The notes under the pieces are model-generated. The model saw nothing but the letters and a program-made list of their open reading frames with translations, did no database searches and was not told where the DNA came from. Made by a program: the position numbers and the translations under genes. Positions 24,397 to 30,539 of a stretch of DNA of 30,539 nt are shown one piece after another. Positions within the stretch are counted from its first letter, which is position 1, and each line of letters opens with the position of its first letter. Origin of the DNA: Actinomycetes bacterium (GTDB lineage: Bacteria; Actinomycetota; Aquicultoria; CAJVYJ01); the NCBI GenBank assembly GCA_030597945.1, contig JAUVQW010000001.1, positions 1 through 30,539 of the forward strand, given 5' to 3'.

Positions 24397-26304
24397 TTGG
24401 TAAGAAAACCAGCCTATAGCGGCAAAGACATCACCGTTCTTGAGGGTCTCGAAGCCGTTAGAAAACGTCCAAGCATGTATATCGGCAACACGAGCTCGAA
24501 AGGCCTTCATCATCTAGTTTATGAAGTGGCCGACAACAGTATTGACGAAGCTCTAGCTGGCTTTTGCGATCAAATAGATGTAACTATCAACGAAGACAAC
24601 TCCATTACCATTGTCGATAATGGAAGAGGTATTCCTGTCGACAATGTCCCAAAATACCAAAAATCTGGGGTTGAGATTGTGCTCACCATTCTTCATGCCG
24701 GCGGTAAGTTTGGGGGAGAAGGTTATAAAGTATCAGGTGGCCTTCACGGAGTAGGACTTTCCGTTGTCAATGCCTTATCAAAATGGCTTAAGGTAGAGGT
24801 TAAACGCGGCGGCAGTACTTATGAGCAAGAGTATGAACTCGGAAAACCTGTAGGGGAATTAAAAAAGACCGGTAGTAGTGACGAGACGGGGACTTTAATA
24901 ACATTTAAGGCAGACGATGATATTTTCGAGGAAACGGACTACGATTTCGATACACTGGCACAGCGACTAAGAGAAACAGCCTTTTTAAACAGGGGCTTAA
25001 AAATAAATCTGAGCGACAAGAGGGCTGACAAAGAAAGAGAGATATCTTACTCGTATAGCGGCGGAATTGTTGATTTTGTTAATTATCTAAACACCAACAA
25101 AGATCCGCTTCACGAAAAAATAGTCTACTTTGATCGTAAGAAGGACGATTCAGAGGTAGAGGTAGCGATGCAATACAACCTTGGTTATACAGACAGCATC
25201 TTTACTTTTGCAAACAATATAAACACCCATGAAGGTGGGACACATTTAATCGGTTTTAAAAATGCATTGACCAGAACAATAAATGATTATGCGAGGTCAA
25301 AAGGGTTTTTGAAAGAGAAAGACGCTAATTTAAGTGGTGAAGATGTTCGCGAAGGCCTAACCGCTATCATCAACGTAAAATTAAAAGACCCCCAATTCGA
25401 AGGACAGACCAAGACAAAACTCGGAAACTCAGAAACAAGGGGGCTTGTAGAAAGCACTACCGCGGAGAAGTTGACGGAATTTTTGGGTGAGAATCCGGGC
25501 GAGGCAAAGATTATTATCGCCAAAACCATTGACGCCGCAAGAGCCAGGGCGGCAGCTAGAAAAGCAAAGGAACTTACAAGAAGAAAGTCATTACTAGAAA
25601 GCACTACTCTACCAGGTAAGCTTGCCGATTGTTCAATTCAAGACCCTAGGATGTGCGAGATATATGTTGTAGAGGGTGATTCAGCCGGAGGTTCGGCAAA
25701 ACAAGCCAGGGACAGAAGTTTTCAAGCCATCCTCCCCCTTAAGGGCAAGATCTTAAATGTTGAAAAAGCAAGGATAAACAGGGTGTTAAGCAGTGAGGAG
25801 ATTTTGGCGATGATAACGGCGATGGGCACCAATATCGGAGATAGTTTTGATATTGATAACGCAAGATATCATAAGGTGATCATCATGACGGACGCCGATG
25901 TAGATGGAGCCCACATCAGGACGCTAATACTCACTTTTATCTATAGGTATATGAAAGAGCTACTTGACGCCGGCTTTATTTACATAGCACAGCCGCCACT
26001 TTATAGACTGTCTTATGATGGCAAGCACCAATATGCATATAATGACGGTGAGTTGGAAGAAGCAATGAAAACGATAAAGAAGAAAAAAATAAACATCCAA
26101 AGATATAAGGGTCTGGGAGAGATGAACCCGGAACAGTTGTGGGATACGACAATGGACCCGGAAAACAGAACGCTTCTTAAAGTCAATCTGGAAGACGCCA
26201 CTTTTGCCGACGAGATCTTTTCCACGTTGATGGGGGACAAGGTGGAGCCTAGAAGAGAGTTCATTCTAAAGCACGCTAAGGACACAAGATTTCTTGATAT
26301 CTAA
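24397..26304 (+). CDS. gyrB: DNA gyrase subunit B
   Basis: The 635-residue protein begins YSGKDITVLEGLEAVRKRPSMYIG. It continues with the ATP-binding YEVADNSIDEALAG and SGGLHGVGLSVVNALS. The TOPRIM part has YVVEGDSAGGSAKQ, PLKGKILNVEKAR and MTDADVDGAHIRTL. It closes with QRYKGLGEMNPEQLW, the usual C-terminus of the short form. It provides the ATPase and metal centre of gyrase. The start is a TTG with AAGGAG seven bases upstream. Its TAA overlaps the next ATG (TAATG), coupling it to a small membrane protein rather than directly to gyrA. Confidence 0.97.
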   Translation: MVRKPAYSGKDITVLEGLEAVRKRPSMYIGNTSSKGLHHLVYEVADNSIDEALAGFCDQIDVTINEDNSITIVDNGRGIPVDNVPKYQKSGVEIVLTILHAGGKFGGEGYKVSGGLHGVGLSVVNALSKWLKVEVKRGGSTYEQEYELGKPVGELKKTGSSDETGTLITFKADDDIFEETDYDFDTLAQRLRETAFLNRGLKINLSDKRADKEREISYSYSGGIVDFVNYLNTNKDPLHEKIVYFDRKKDDSEVEVAMQYNLGYTDSIFTFANNINTHEGGTHLIGFKNALTRTINDYARSKGFLKEKDANLSGEDVREGLTAIINVKLKDPQFEGQTKTKLGNSETRGLVESTTAEKLTEFLGENPGEAKIIIAKTIDAARARAAARKAKELTRRKSLLESTTLPGKLADCSIQDPRMCEIYVVEGDSAGGSAKQARDRSFQAILPLKGKILNVEKARINRVLSSEEILAMITAMGTNIGDSFDIDNARYHKVIIMTDADVDGAHIRTLILTFIYRYMKELLDAGFIYIAQPPLYRLSYDGKHQYAYNDGELEEAMKTIKKKKINIQRYKGLGEMNPEQLWDTTMDPENRTLLKVNLEDATFADEIFSTLMGDKVEPRREFILKHAKDTRFLDI

Positions 26305-26549
26305 TGACAGACAAAAGCGATGTAGACAAGAAGCTTAAAAAATTAAAAGAAGAGAACGAAAAAGAGTTCAAGAAAATAGTCAATAGAAGCGGTCTGGTCA
26401 TGATAGGCTTAAGCATCATATTGGCTGTGACTTTTTTCTATATTTTTTATTTAAGTCAAAAGCGAACAGTAGATGTTTTGATGATCATAGCTGCTATTTT
26501 AGTAAGTGTGGCGTTTTTTGCGATGGGGCTCAAGAGATACTTGGACTAG
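26304..26549 (+). CDS. Small two-helix membrane protein between gyrB and gyrA
   Basis: I do not recognise this family. The 81-residue product has a highly charged N-terminal 27 residues (KKLKKLKEENEKEFKKIV) that could form a short coiled coil. Two hydrophobic helices follow (about 30-50 and 56-75), separated by SQKRT, with a basic tail KRYLD. The ATG overlaps the gyrB stop as TAATG, so it is translated by reinitiation from gyrB. gyrA begins 35 bases after it. Both ends are predicted cytoplasmic. It could simply be an inserted gene, or have some link to gyrase or membrane attachment; that link is speculative. Confidence 0.75.
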   Translation: MTDKSDVDKKLKKLKEENEKEFKKIVNRSGLVMIGLSIILAVTFFYIFYLSQKRTVDVLMIIAAILVSVAFFAMGLKRYLD

Positions 26550-26583
26550 CCAGAAGAAAATCGGATATTAGAAAGGATAAATC

Positions 26584-28158
26584 TTGGAACCGGTGATGGG
26601 AAAGATCGGCCTTGTTGATATAGAAGACGAAATGAAGGGCTCCTATATAGATTATGCGATGAGCGTGATTGTTGGAAGAGCTCTTCCCGATGTTAATGAC
26701 GGACTAAAACCGGTCCACAGAAGAATCCTATACGCGATGTTCGACCAGGGCATGTTGCCCAATAAAAGATACGAAAAGTGTGCCGCGACCGTGGGAGAGG
26801 TTTTAAAGAAATATCATCCACACGGCGATAGCGCTGTTTACGATACGCTTGTTAGGATGGCTCAAGACTTTTCTCTTAGATACCCGTTGATCGACGGACA
26901 AGGAAACTTTGGTTCGGTCGATGGAGATTCGGCGGCCGCCTACAGATATACAGAAGCCCGCTTGTCAAAAATAGCCATGGAGCTTTTAAGGGATATCCAA
27001 AAAGACACGGTAGATTTTACTCCCAATTTTTCAGAGACAACAAAAGAGCCAGCGGTACTTCCGGCAAGGTTTCCCAACCAGCTTGTCAACGGTTCATCCG
27101 GTATAGCTGTGGGAATGGCGACAAACATCCCTCCTCATAATCTTCGTGAAGTAATAGAGGGGGTCATTATGACCATTGATAAACCGGATATCGAGGTAGA
27201 GGAACTGATGCAAGTAGTAAAAGGGCCGGATTTTCCCACTGCCGGGTTCATAATGGGACGAGAAGGGATCGTCGATACATTCAAGACCGGACGAGGCAGT
27301 ATAAAGATTCGCGGTAAGGCCGGGATCGAGGAGACAAAGGGAAGCAGGATGCGGATTATCGTCAGCGAACTTCCCTATCAGGTCAACAAAGCCCGCTTAA
27401 CTGAGAAGATAGCCGAGCTGGTCAGAGAGAAGAAGATAACCGAGATATCTGATCTCCGCGATGAGTCTGATCGAAGCGGCATGAGGTTAGTAATCGAGCT
27501 TAAGCGGGACTGTATCCCTCAGGTGGCTCTGAACAAGCTATATAAACACACCCAACTTGAAACCTCTTTCGGGGTAATAATGTTAGCCCTGGTAGATGGT
27601 GTACCAAAAATCTTAAACCTTAAGAACGTCATCGGACATTACGTCGGTCATCAGGAAAACGTTATAACCAGAAGGACCAAGTATGAATTAAAACAGGCGG
27701 AGGATAGAGCGCATATTCTTGAAGGACTGCTAGTTGCCCTAAACAATCTCGACGAGATCATCAAAACGATTAAAGCATCAAAGACGCCGGATGAGGCACG
27801 GGAAAAACTAATAAAAGGATGGGAGCTTACCGAGATCCAGGCCCAGGCAATCCTTGAAATGAGGCTCCAGCGCCTAACCGGTCTTGAGAGAGAAAAAGTT
27901 GAAGCGGAGCATAAGGAGCTAGTCAAGACGATTAAAGAATTAAAAGGGATCCTGGCTGATAAGAAAAAGATCCACTCCATCATTAAAGAAGAACTCGAAG
28001 AGATAAAAAAGGTCCACGGAGATGAGAGAAGAACCGTGATAACCAGCGCGGAAGGCGAGATCGATATAGAGGACCTGATAGCCGAAGAGGACATGGTGAT
28101 CACTATTACTCGTTCCGGCTATCTAAAAAGACAGCCGGTTACGACCTACAGGAAGTAA
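26584..28158 (+). CDS. gyrA: DNA gyrase subunit A, breakage-reunion part (ends at an in-frame TAA)
   Basis: The 524 residues form the complete N-terminal gyrase A core. SYIDYAMSVIVGRALPDVNDGLKPVHRRILYAM is the start of the domain. HPHGDSAVYD carries Ser83 and Asp87, the quinolone-region residues in their sensitive form. AAAYRYTEARL holds catalytic Tyr122. The coiled-coil arm follows (about 355-480). The reading ends SGYLKRQPVTTYRK then TAA, where intact GyrA continues with the GyrA-box QRRGGKG or similar. The downstream gyrase sequence resumes in the same frame. The start is a TTG with AAAGGAT upstream. Without the C-terminal domain such a protein can cleave and relax DNA with GyrB but cannot wrap DNA for negative supercoiling. 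Confidence 0.93.
   Translation: MEPVMGKIGLVDIEDEMKGSYIDYAMSVIVGRALPDVNDGLKPVHRRILYAMFDQGMLPNKRYEKCAATVGEVLKKYHPHGDSAVYDTLVRMAQDFSLRYPLIDGQGNFGSVDGDSAAAYRYTEARLSKIAMELLRDIQKDTVDFTPNFSETTKEPAVLPARFPNQLVNGSSGIAVGMATNIPPHNLREVIEGVIMTIDKPDIEVEELMQVVKGPDFPTAGFIMGREGIVDTFKTGRGSIKIRGKAGIEETKGSRMRIIVSELPYQVNKARLTEKIAELVREKKITEISDLRDESDRSGMRLVIELKRDCIPQVALNKLYKHTQLETSFGVIMLALVDGVPKILNLKNVIGHYVGHQENVITRRTKYELKQAEDRAHILEGLLVALNNLDEIIKTIKASKTPDEAREKLIKGWELTEIQAQAILEMRLQRLTGLEREKVEAEHKELVKTIKELKGILADKKKIHSIIKEELEEIKKVHGDERRTVITSAEGEIDIEDLIAEEDMVITITRSGYLKRQPVTTYRK
28156..28158 (+). other. gyrA: In-frame TAA at the GyrA-box Gln codon of gyrA
   Basis: The codon series is Tyr-Arg-Lys-TAA-His-Arg-Gly-Gly-Arg-Gly, and the frame is open on both sides. 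In the second propeller blade of the same protein the homologous motif reads CAA CAT CGG GGC GGC (28768-28782). Here it reads TAA CAT CGG GGC GGG. The stop is thus a single C-to-T change from the expected Gln codon. Genes nearby (gyrB, dnaN) end in TAA, so the codon is a genuine stop in this genome. Confidence 0.9.
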
Positions 28159-28185
28159 CATCGGGGCGGGCGCGGGATCGTCGGC

Positions 28186-29064
28186 ATGAATCTAAAGGAA
28201 GATGATTTTGTTGAACACCTCTTTATATCATCGACCCATAACTACATTCTCTTTTTCTCTAATAAAGGCAAGGTTTACCGGCTGAAAGTCCACGAATTGC
28301 CCATGGGGAGCAGGCAATCGAAAGGGCAATCTGTCGTAAATGTACTGCCTTTTTCTCAGGGTGAAGAAATAGCGGCTGTGATCACCGCAAAAGATTTTAA
28401 AGAACATAAATATTTGATAATGGGGACAAAAAAAGGAAGAGTCAAAAAAACCGAATTCGGTCTTTACAACACTGCAAGAAGAGATGGGATAATCGCCATA
28501 AGCTTAAGAGACGGCGATGAGCTTATCGGCGCAAAACTTACAACTGGCGAGAGCGAAATAATTCTGGTTTCCACTCAAGGGCAGTCTATCAGGTTTAGTG
28601 AAGAAGATGTTCGGCCGATGGGGAGGACAGCCTCAGGTGTGCTGGGGATGAGGGTTCCCGACGACCATGAAGTTTTGTCAATGGAAGTGGCCAGAGATGA
28701 CGCCTCGTTATTTGTCATAACAGCGAATGGGTTTGGGAAAAGAACTTTGATCAGCCAATATCGAGTTCAACATCGGGGCGGCCGCGGGGTCAAGACGATA
28801 AAGGCCACTGCCCAAAAAGGACGGCTTGCAGGGGTGAAGATGGTAATGCCCTCTCATGAATTGATGATAGTATCCAGTGAAGGGATAATAATACGTCTAC
28901 CTGCGGATGGGATCTCCCAGACGGGAAGAGACACTCAGGGCGTAAAGATAATGAATCTAAAAAAAGACGACAAGGTTAGCGCGATTGCCAGAGTCGTTGC
29001 AACAAAAAACGAGGTCGATGAGGATGATGAAGGGGAAAGCGAAGAAGGAGAGAAAGAAGAGTAA
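28186..29064 (+). CDS. gyrA: DNA gyrase subunit A, C-terminal DNA-wrapping domain (in frame after the TAA)
   Basis: From the first ATG after the stop this stretch encodes 292 residues. They continue the normal gyrase sequence: LKEDDFVEHLFISSTHNYILFFSNKGKVYRLKVHELP, then repeated blade motifs such as YLIMGTKKGRVKKTEFGLY, ILVSTQGQSIRFSEEDVRPMGRTASGVLGMRV, YRVQHRGGRGVKTIKA and IIIRLPADGISQTGRDTQGVKIMNL. This is the complete six-bladed pinwheel, ending in an acidic tail (DEDDEGESEEGEKEE). The ATG at 28186 is 27 bases after the stop and lacks a clear ribosome-binding site. With the upstream part the total is about 826 codons, the normal GyrA length. Its last 41 bases overlap the archease gene. Confidence 0.85.
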   Translation: MNLKEDDFVEHLFISSTHNYILFFSNKGKVYRLKVHELPMGSRQSKGQSVVNVLPFSQGEEIAAVITAKDFKEHKYLIMGTKKGRVKKTEFGLYNTARRDGIIAISLRDGDELIGAKLTTGESEIILVSTQGQSIRFSEEDVRPMGRTASGVLGMRVPDDHEVLSMEVARDDASLFVITANGFGKRTLISQYRVQHRGGRGVKTIKATAQKGRLAGVKMVMPSHELMIVSSEGIIIRLPADGISQTGRDTQGVKIMNLKKDDKVSAIARVVATKNEVDEDDEGESEEGEKEE

Positions 29065-29476
29065 CGATACTCAAATATTCGATCACACCGCAGATACGGG
29101 AATAAAATGTTGGGCCGGGGATCTGGAGAGTGTTTTTGAAAAGATGGCGAAGGCTCTGACTTCTCTTATGACCGATCCGAACAACATATCGATCAAAAAA
29201 GAAAGAGAGATCAAAGTTTCGGCGAGCGATATTCAATCTTTATTGGTCGAATGGTTAAACGAGATAATCTACCTTCTGGAAACAGAAGGTTTTTTATTTA
29301 AGGATTTTAAGATCATCGAAGTCGATGCCTATAAACTAAGAGCCACTGGCTTTGGAGAGAAGTTTTTCGAAGAAAAGCATGTTATAGAGCAAGAGATCAA
29401 GGCCTGCACCTTCCATCTTTTAGAATTAAAGGAGACAGCCGATGGTTGGTTTGGCCAGGTAGTATTAGATATTTGA
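29024..29476 (+). CDS. Archease
   Basis: The protein matches archease, the cofactor that speeds guanylylation and turnover of RNA ligase RtcB. Blocks are IFDHTADTGIKCWAGDLESVFEKMAKALTSLMTD, LLVEWLNEIIYLLETEGFLFKDF, HVIEQEIKACTFHLLELKETADGW and terminal VVLDI, with the metal-binding Asp residues of DHTADTG and the final Asp. The exact start is uncertain. ATGs at 29018, 29024 and 29027 all fall inside the gyrA end. I favour 29024 (150 residues, GAGG nine bases upstream), which gives a 41-base overlap. It is directly followed by rtcB, a common archaeal and bacterial pairing. Confidence 0.9.
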   Translation: MMKGKAKKERKKSNDTQIFDHTADTGIKCWAGDLESVFEKMAKALTSLMTDPNNISIKKEREIKVSASDIQSLLVEWLNEIIYLLETEGFLFKDFKIIEVDAYKLRATGFGEKFFEEKHVIEQEIKACTFHLLELKETADGWFGQVVLDI

Positions 29477-29529
29477 GCGTCATTCGACAAACGGATTTTT
29501 AATCCACATTTATTGGGTAGGTTTTTATT

Positions 29530-30539
29530 ATGATCGAATCGATAGAGAAAATAACAGATGCGATATTTAGGATACCAACATCTTACAGGAAAGGGATGAG
29601 GGTGCCTGGGATCATAATCGCCAGTGATGAGTTGATGGATTCTTCGTTTGATGATAACGCCATCGAACAAGTGGTAAACGTAGCTCATATTCCAGGGATC
29701 GTTAAAGCTTCATTGGCGATGCCAGATATTCATTGGGGGTACGGTTTCCCCATCGGCGGGGTAGCCGCTACCGATCTTGAATCGGGCGTTGTTTCACCCG
29801 GGGGAGTAGGTTACGACATATCATGTGGGGTAAGGTTGCTCCGGACCGACCTAGAAGCGAATGAAGTGGCAAAAAATATCCCCGAACTGATGCATGGACT
29901 TAGCAGAAACATTCCTAAAGGATTGGGGAGAAAGGGACGGATCGCCCTATCTCCAAAAGATATGGAAGCGGTTCTTAAAAGCGGATGTCGTTGGGCGATC
30001 TCGAAAGGCTACGGATGGCAAGAGGATCTGGAGACGATTGAACAAGGCGGAACTTATGATGGAGCGGATCCAAACCTTGTTAGCGATCAAGCAAAAAAAA
30101 GAGGCAAGGACCAGCTAGGCACTATTGGGTCGGGAAACCACTTTGTCGAAATTCAAAGAGTAGATGTGATCTATGATGAAATAAGGGCGCAAATCTTTGG
30201 TGTACATGAGGGACAACTTGTCATCATGGTACATAGCGGATCGAGAGGGTTGGGTCATCAGGTCTGCGGTGACTACATAAAGGAGACGCAGAAGGCGACG
30301 AGCAGGTTAAAGATCGAAATCCCAGATAGGCAATTGGCTTGCGCTCCGTTAAACGACCCGGTTGGCAGGGACTATCTTGCAGCTATGGCCGCGGCTGCTA
30401 ACTATGGTTTGGCCAATCGGCAGTGCATCGCTCACTGGGTAAGAGATACGTTTGAGCGCCACTTCAAAAAAGGGGCAAAAAAATTGGGCATGGATCTTGT
30501 CTACGATGTCTCACATAATATCGCACAGATTGAAGAACA
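29530..30539 (+). CDS. rtcB: RNA-splicing ligase RtcB, N-terminal part (runs off the right edge)
   Basis: An ATG at 29530 opens a frame with no stop to the end of the window (336 codons). The sequence is RtcB of the longer, archaeal-like kind. MPDIHWGYGFPIGGVAATD and SPGGVGYDISCGVRLL carry metal-binding Asp96 and Cys99. GTIGSGNHFVEIQ gives Asn203 and His204, MVHSGSRGLGH gives His235 and DVSHN gives His329. These match the known manganese ligands of the Pyrococcus enzyme. The guanylylated His lies beyond the window. RtcB joins 2',3'-cyclic phosphate and 5'-OH RNA ends using GTP. It starts 53 bases after archease and is probably co-transcribed with it. Confidence 0.95.
   Translation, partial: MIESIEKITDAIFRIPTSYRKGMRVPGIIIASDELMDSSFDDNAIEQVVNVAHIPGIVKASLAMPDIHWGYGFPIGGVAATDLESGVVSPGGVGYDISCGVRLLRTDLEANEVAKNIPELMHGLSRNIPKGLGRKGRIALSPKDMEAVLKSGCRWAISKGYGWQEDLETIEQGGTYDGADPNLVSDQAKKRGKDQLGTIGSGNHFVEIQRVDVIYDEIRAQIFGVHEGQLVIMVHSGSRGLGHQVCGDYIKETQKATSRLKIEIPDRQLACAPLNDPVGRDYLAAMAAAANYGLANRQCIAHWVRDTFERHFKKGAKKLGMDLVYDVSHNIAQIEE

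Noticed and set aside
27651..28103. A 150-codon leftward open frame opposite gyrA
   Set aside because: Ser/Ile-rich shadow of the gyrase coiled-coil coding strand, without a ribosome-binding site or recognisable motif.
28156..28158. A genetic code in which TAA is read as Gln throughout
   Set aside because: gyrB, dnaN, the deacetylase gene and the second gyrA part all end at TAA with normal family C-termini, so TAA works as a stop here.
28156..28186. A frameshift or intein as the cause of the gyrA break
   Set aside because: The two halves are in the same frame (the 1602-base offset is divisible by 3), no residues are inserted, and gyrase inteins sit near the active Tyr rather than here.
1..30539. 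tRNA, rRNA, CRISPR arrays, insertion sequences or phage genes
   Set aside because: No T-loop-like tRNA signatures, rRNA blocks, spaced direct repeats or transposase/integrase motifs were seen on either strand.
1..30539. Apparent abundance of GATC sites as a methylation-linked signal
   Set aside because: Many arise from frequent GAT-C and ATC codon contexts, and I could not count them against expectation. No clustering at the origin was evident.

Overview
The window is a chromosomal replication-origin region of a bacterium of moderate G+C (about 40-45% by eye). Gene order points to a deep-branching, low-GC member of the Actinomycetota or a close relative. The leftward block rplM-rpsI-glmM-glmS-acpS-nnr-alr follows the actinobacterial order. 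S9 carries an N-terminal extension as in many actinobacteria, and dnaA-dnaN-DUF721-gyrB-gyrA is the actinobacterial origin cluster. TTG starts are common. The lineage is an inference from synteny, not from a phylogeny.

Layout. Positions 1-20025 are read mostly leftward: alr (partial), a CBS-pair protein, nnr, a secreted FG-GAP/VCBS protein, a lipoprotein, acpS, glmS, glmM, an ornithine-racemase-like PLP protein, rpsI, rplM, a DrrA/DrrB-type ABC exporter, a polysaccharide deacetylase, a YihY/BrkB membrane protein, a membrane-anchored metallophosphoesterase, a PRC-barrel protein, a YtxH protein, ddl and a class I aminotransferase. A short island at 11872-12922 runs the other way: 5-formyl-THF cyclo-ligase, an ArsR regulator and a 20-codon Cys-containing mini-ORF. 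Positions 20578-30539 are read rightward: a GHKL-ATPase/winged-helix protein, dnaA, dnaN, dciA (DUF721), gyrB, a small membrane protein, gyrA, archease and rtcB (partial). The change of strand lies in the 20.03-20.58 kb intergenic region, where a DnaA-box cluster sits. A second box cluster plus an AT-rich tract lies between dnaA and dnaN. This fits bidirectional replication from here, with most genes co-directional with the forks.

Genes that work together: alr, ddl, glmS and glmM make peptidoglycan precursors; dnaA, dnaN, dciA and gyrAB serve replication initiation and topology; archease and RtcB form an RNA-ligation module. RecF is missing from its usual place between dnaN and gyrB, and rpmH/rnpA are not beside dnaA.

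The most striking observation is an in-frame TAA in gyrA at 28156-28158, exactly at the Gln codon of the GyrA-box. It separates the breakage-reunion half from the DNA-wrapping C-terminal half with no change of frame. Other points worth a second look are the GHKL-winged-helix protein wedged between an origin box cluster and dnaA, the Cys-containing mini-ORF behind ArsR, and a small membrane protein translationally coupled between gyrB and gyrA.
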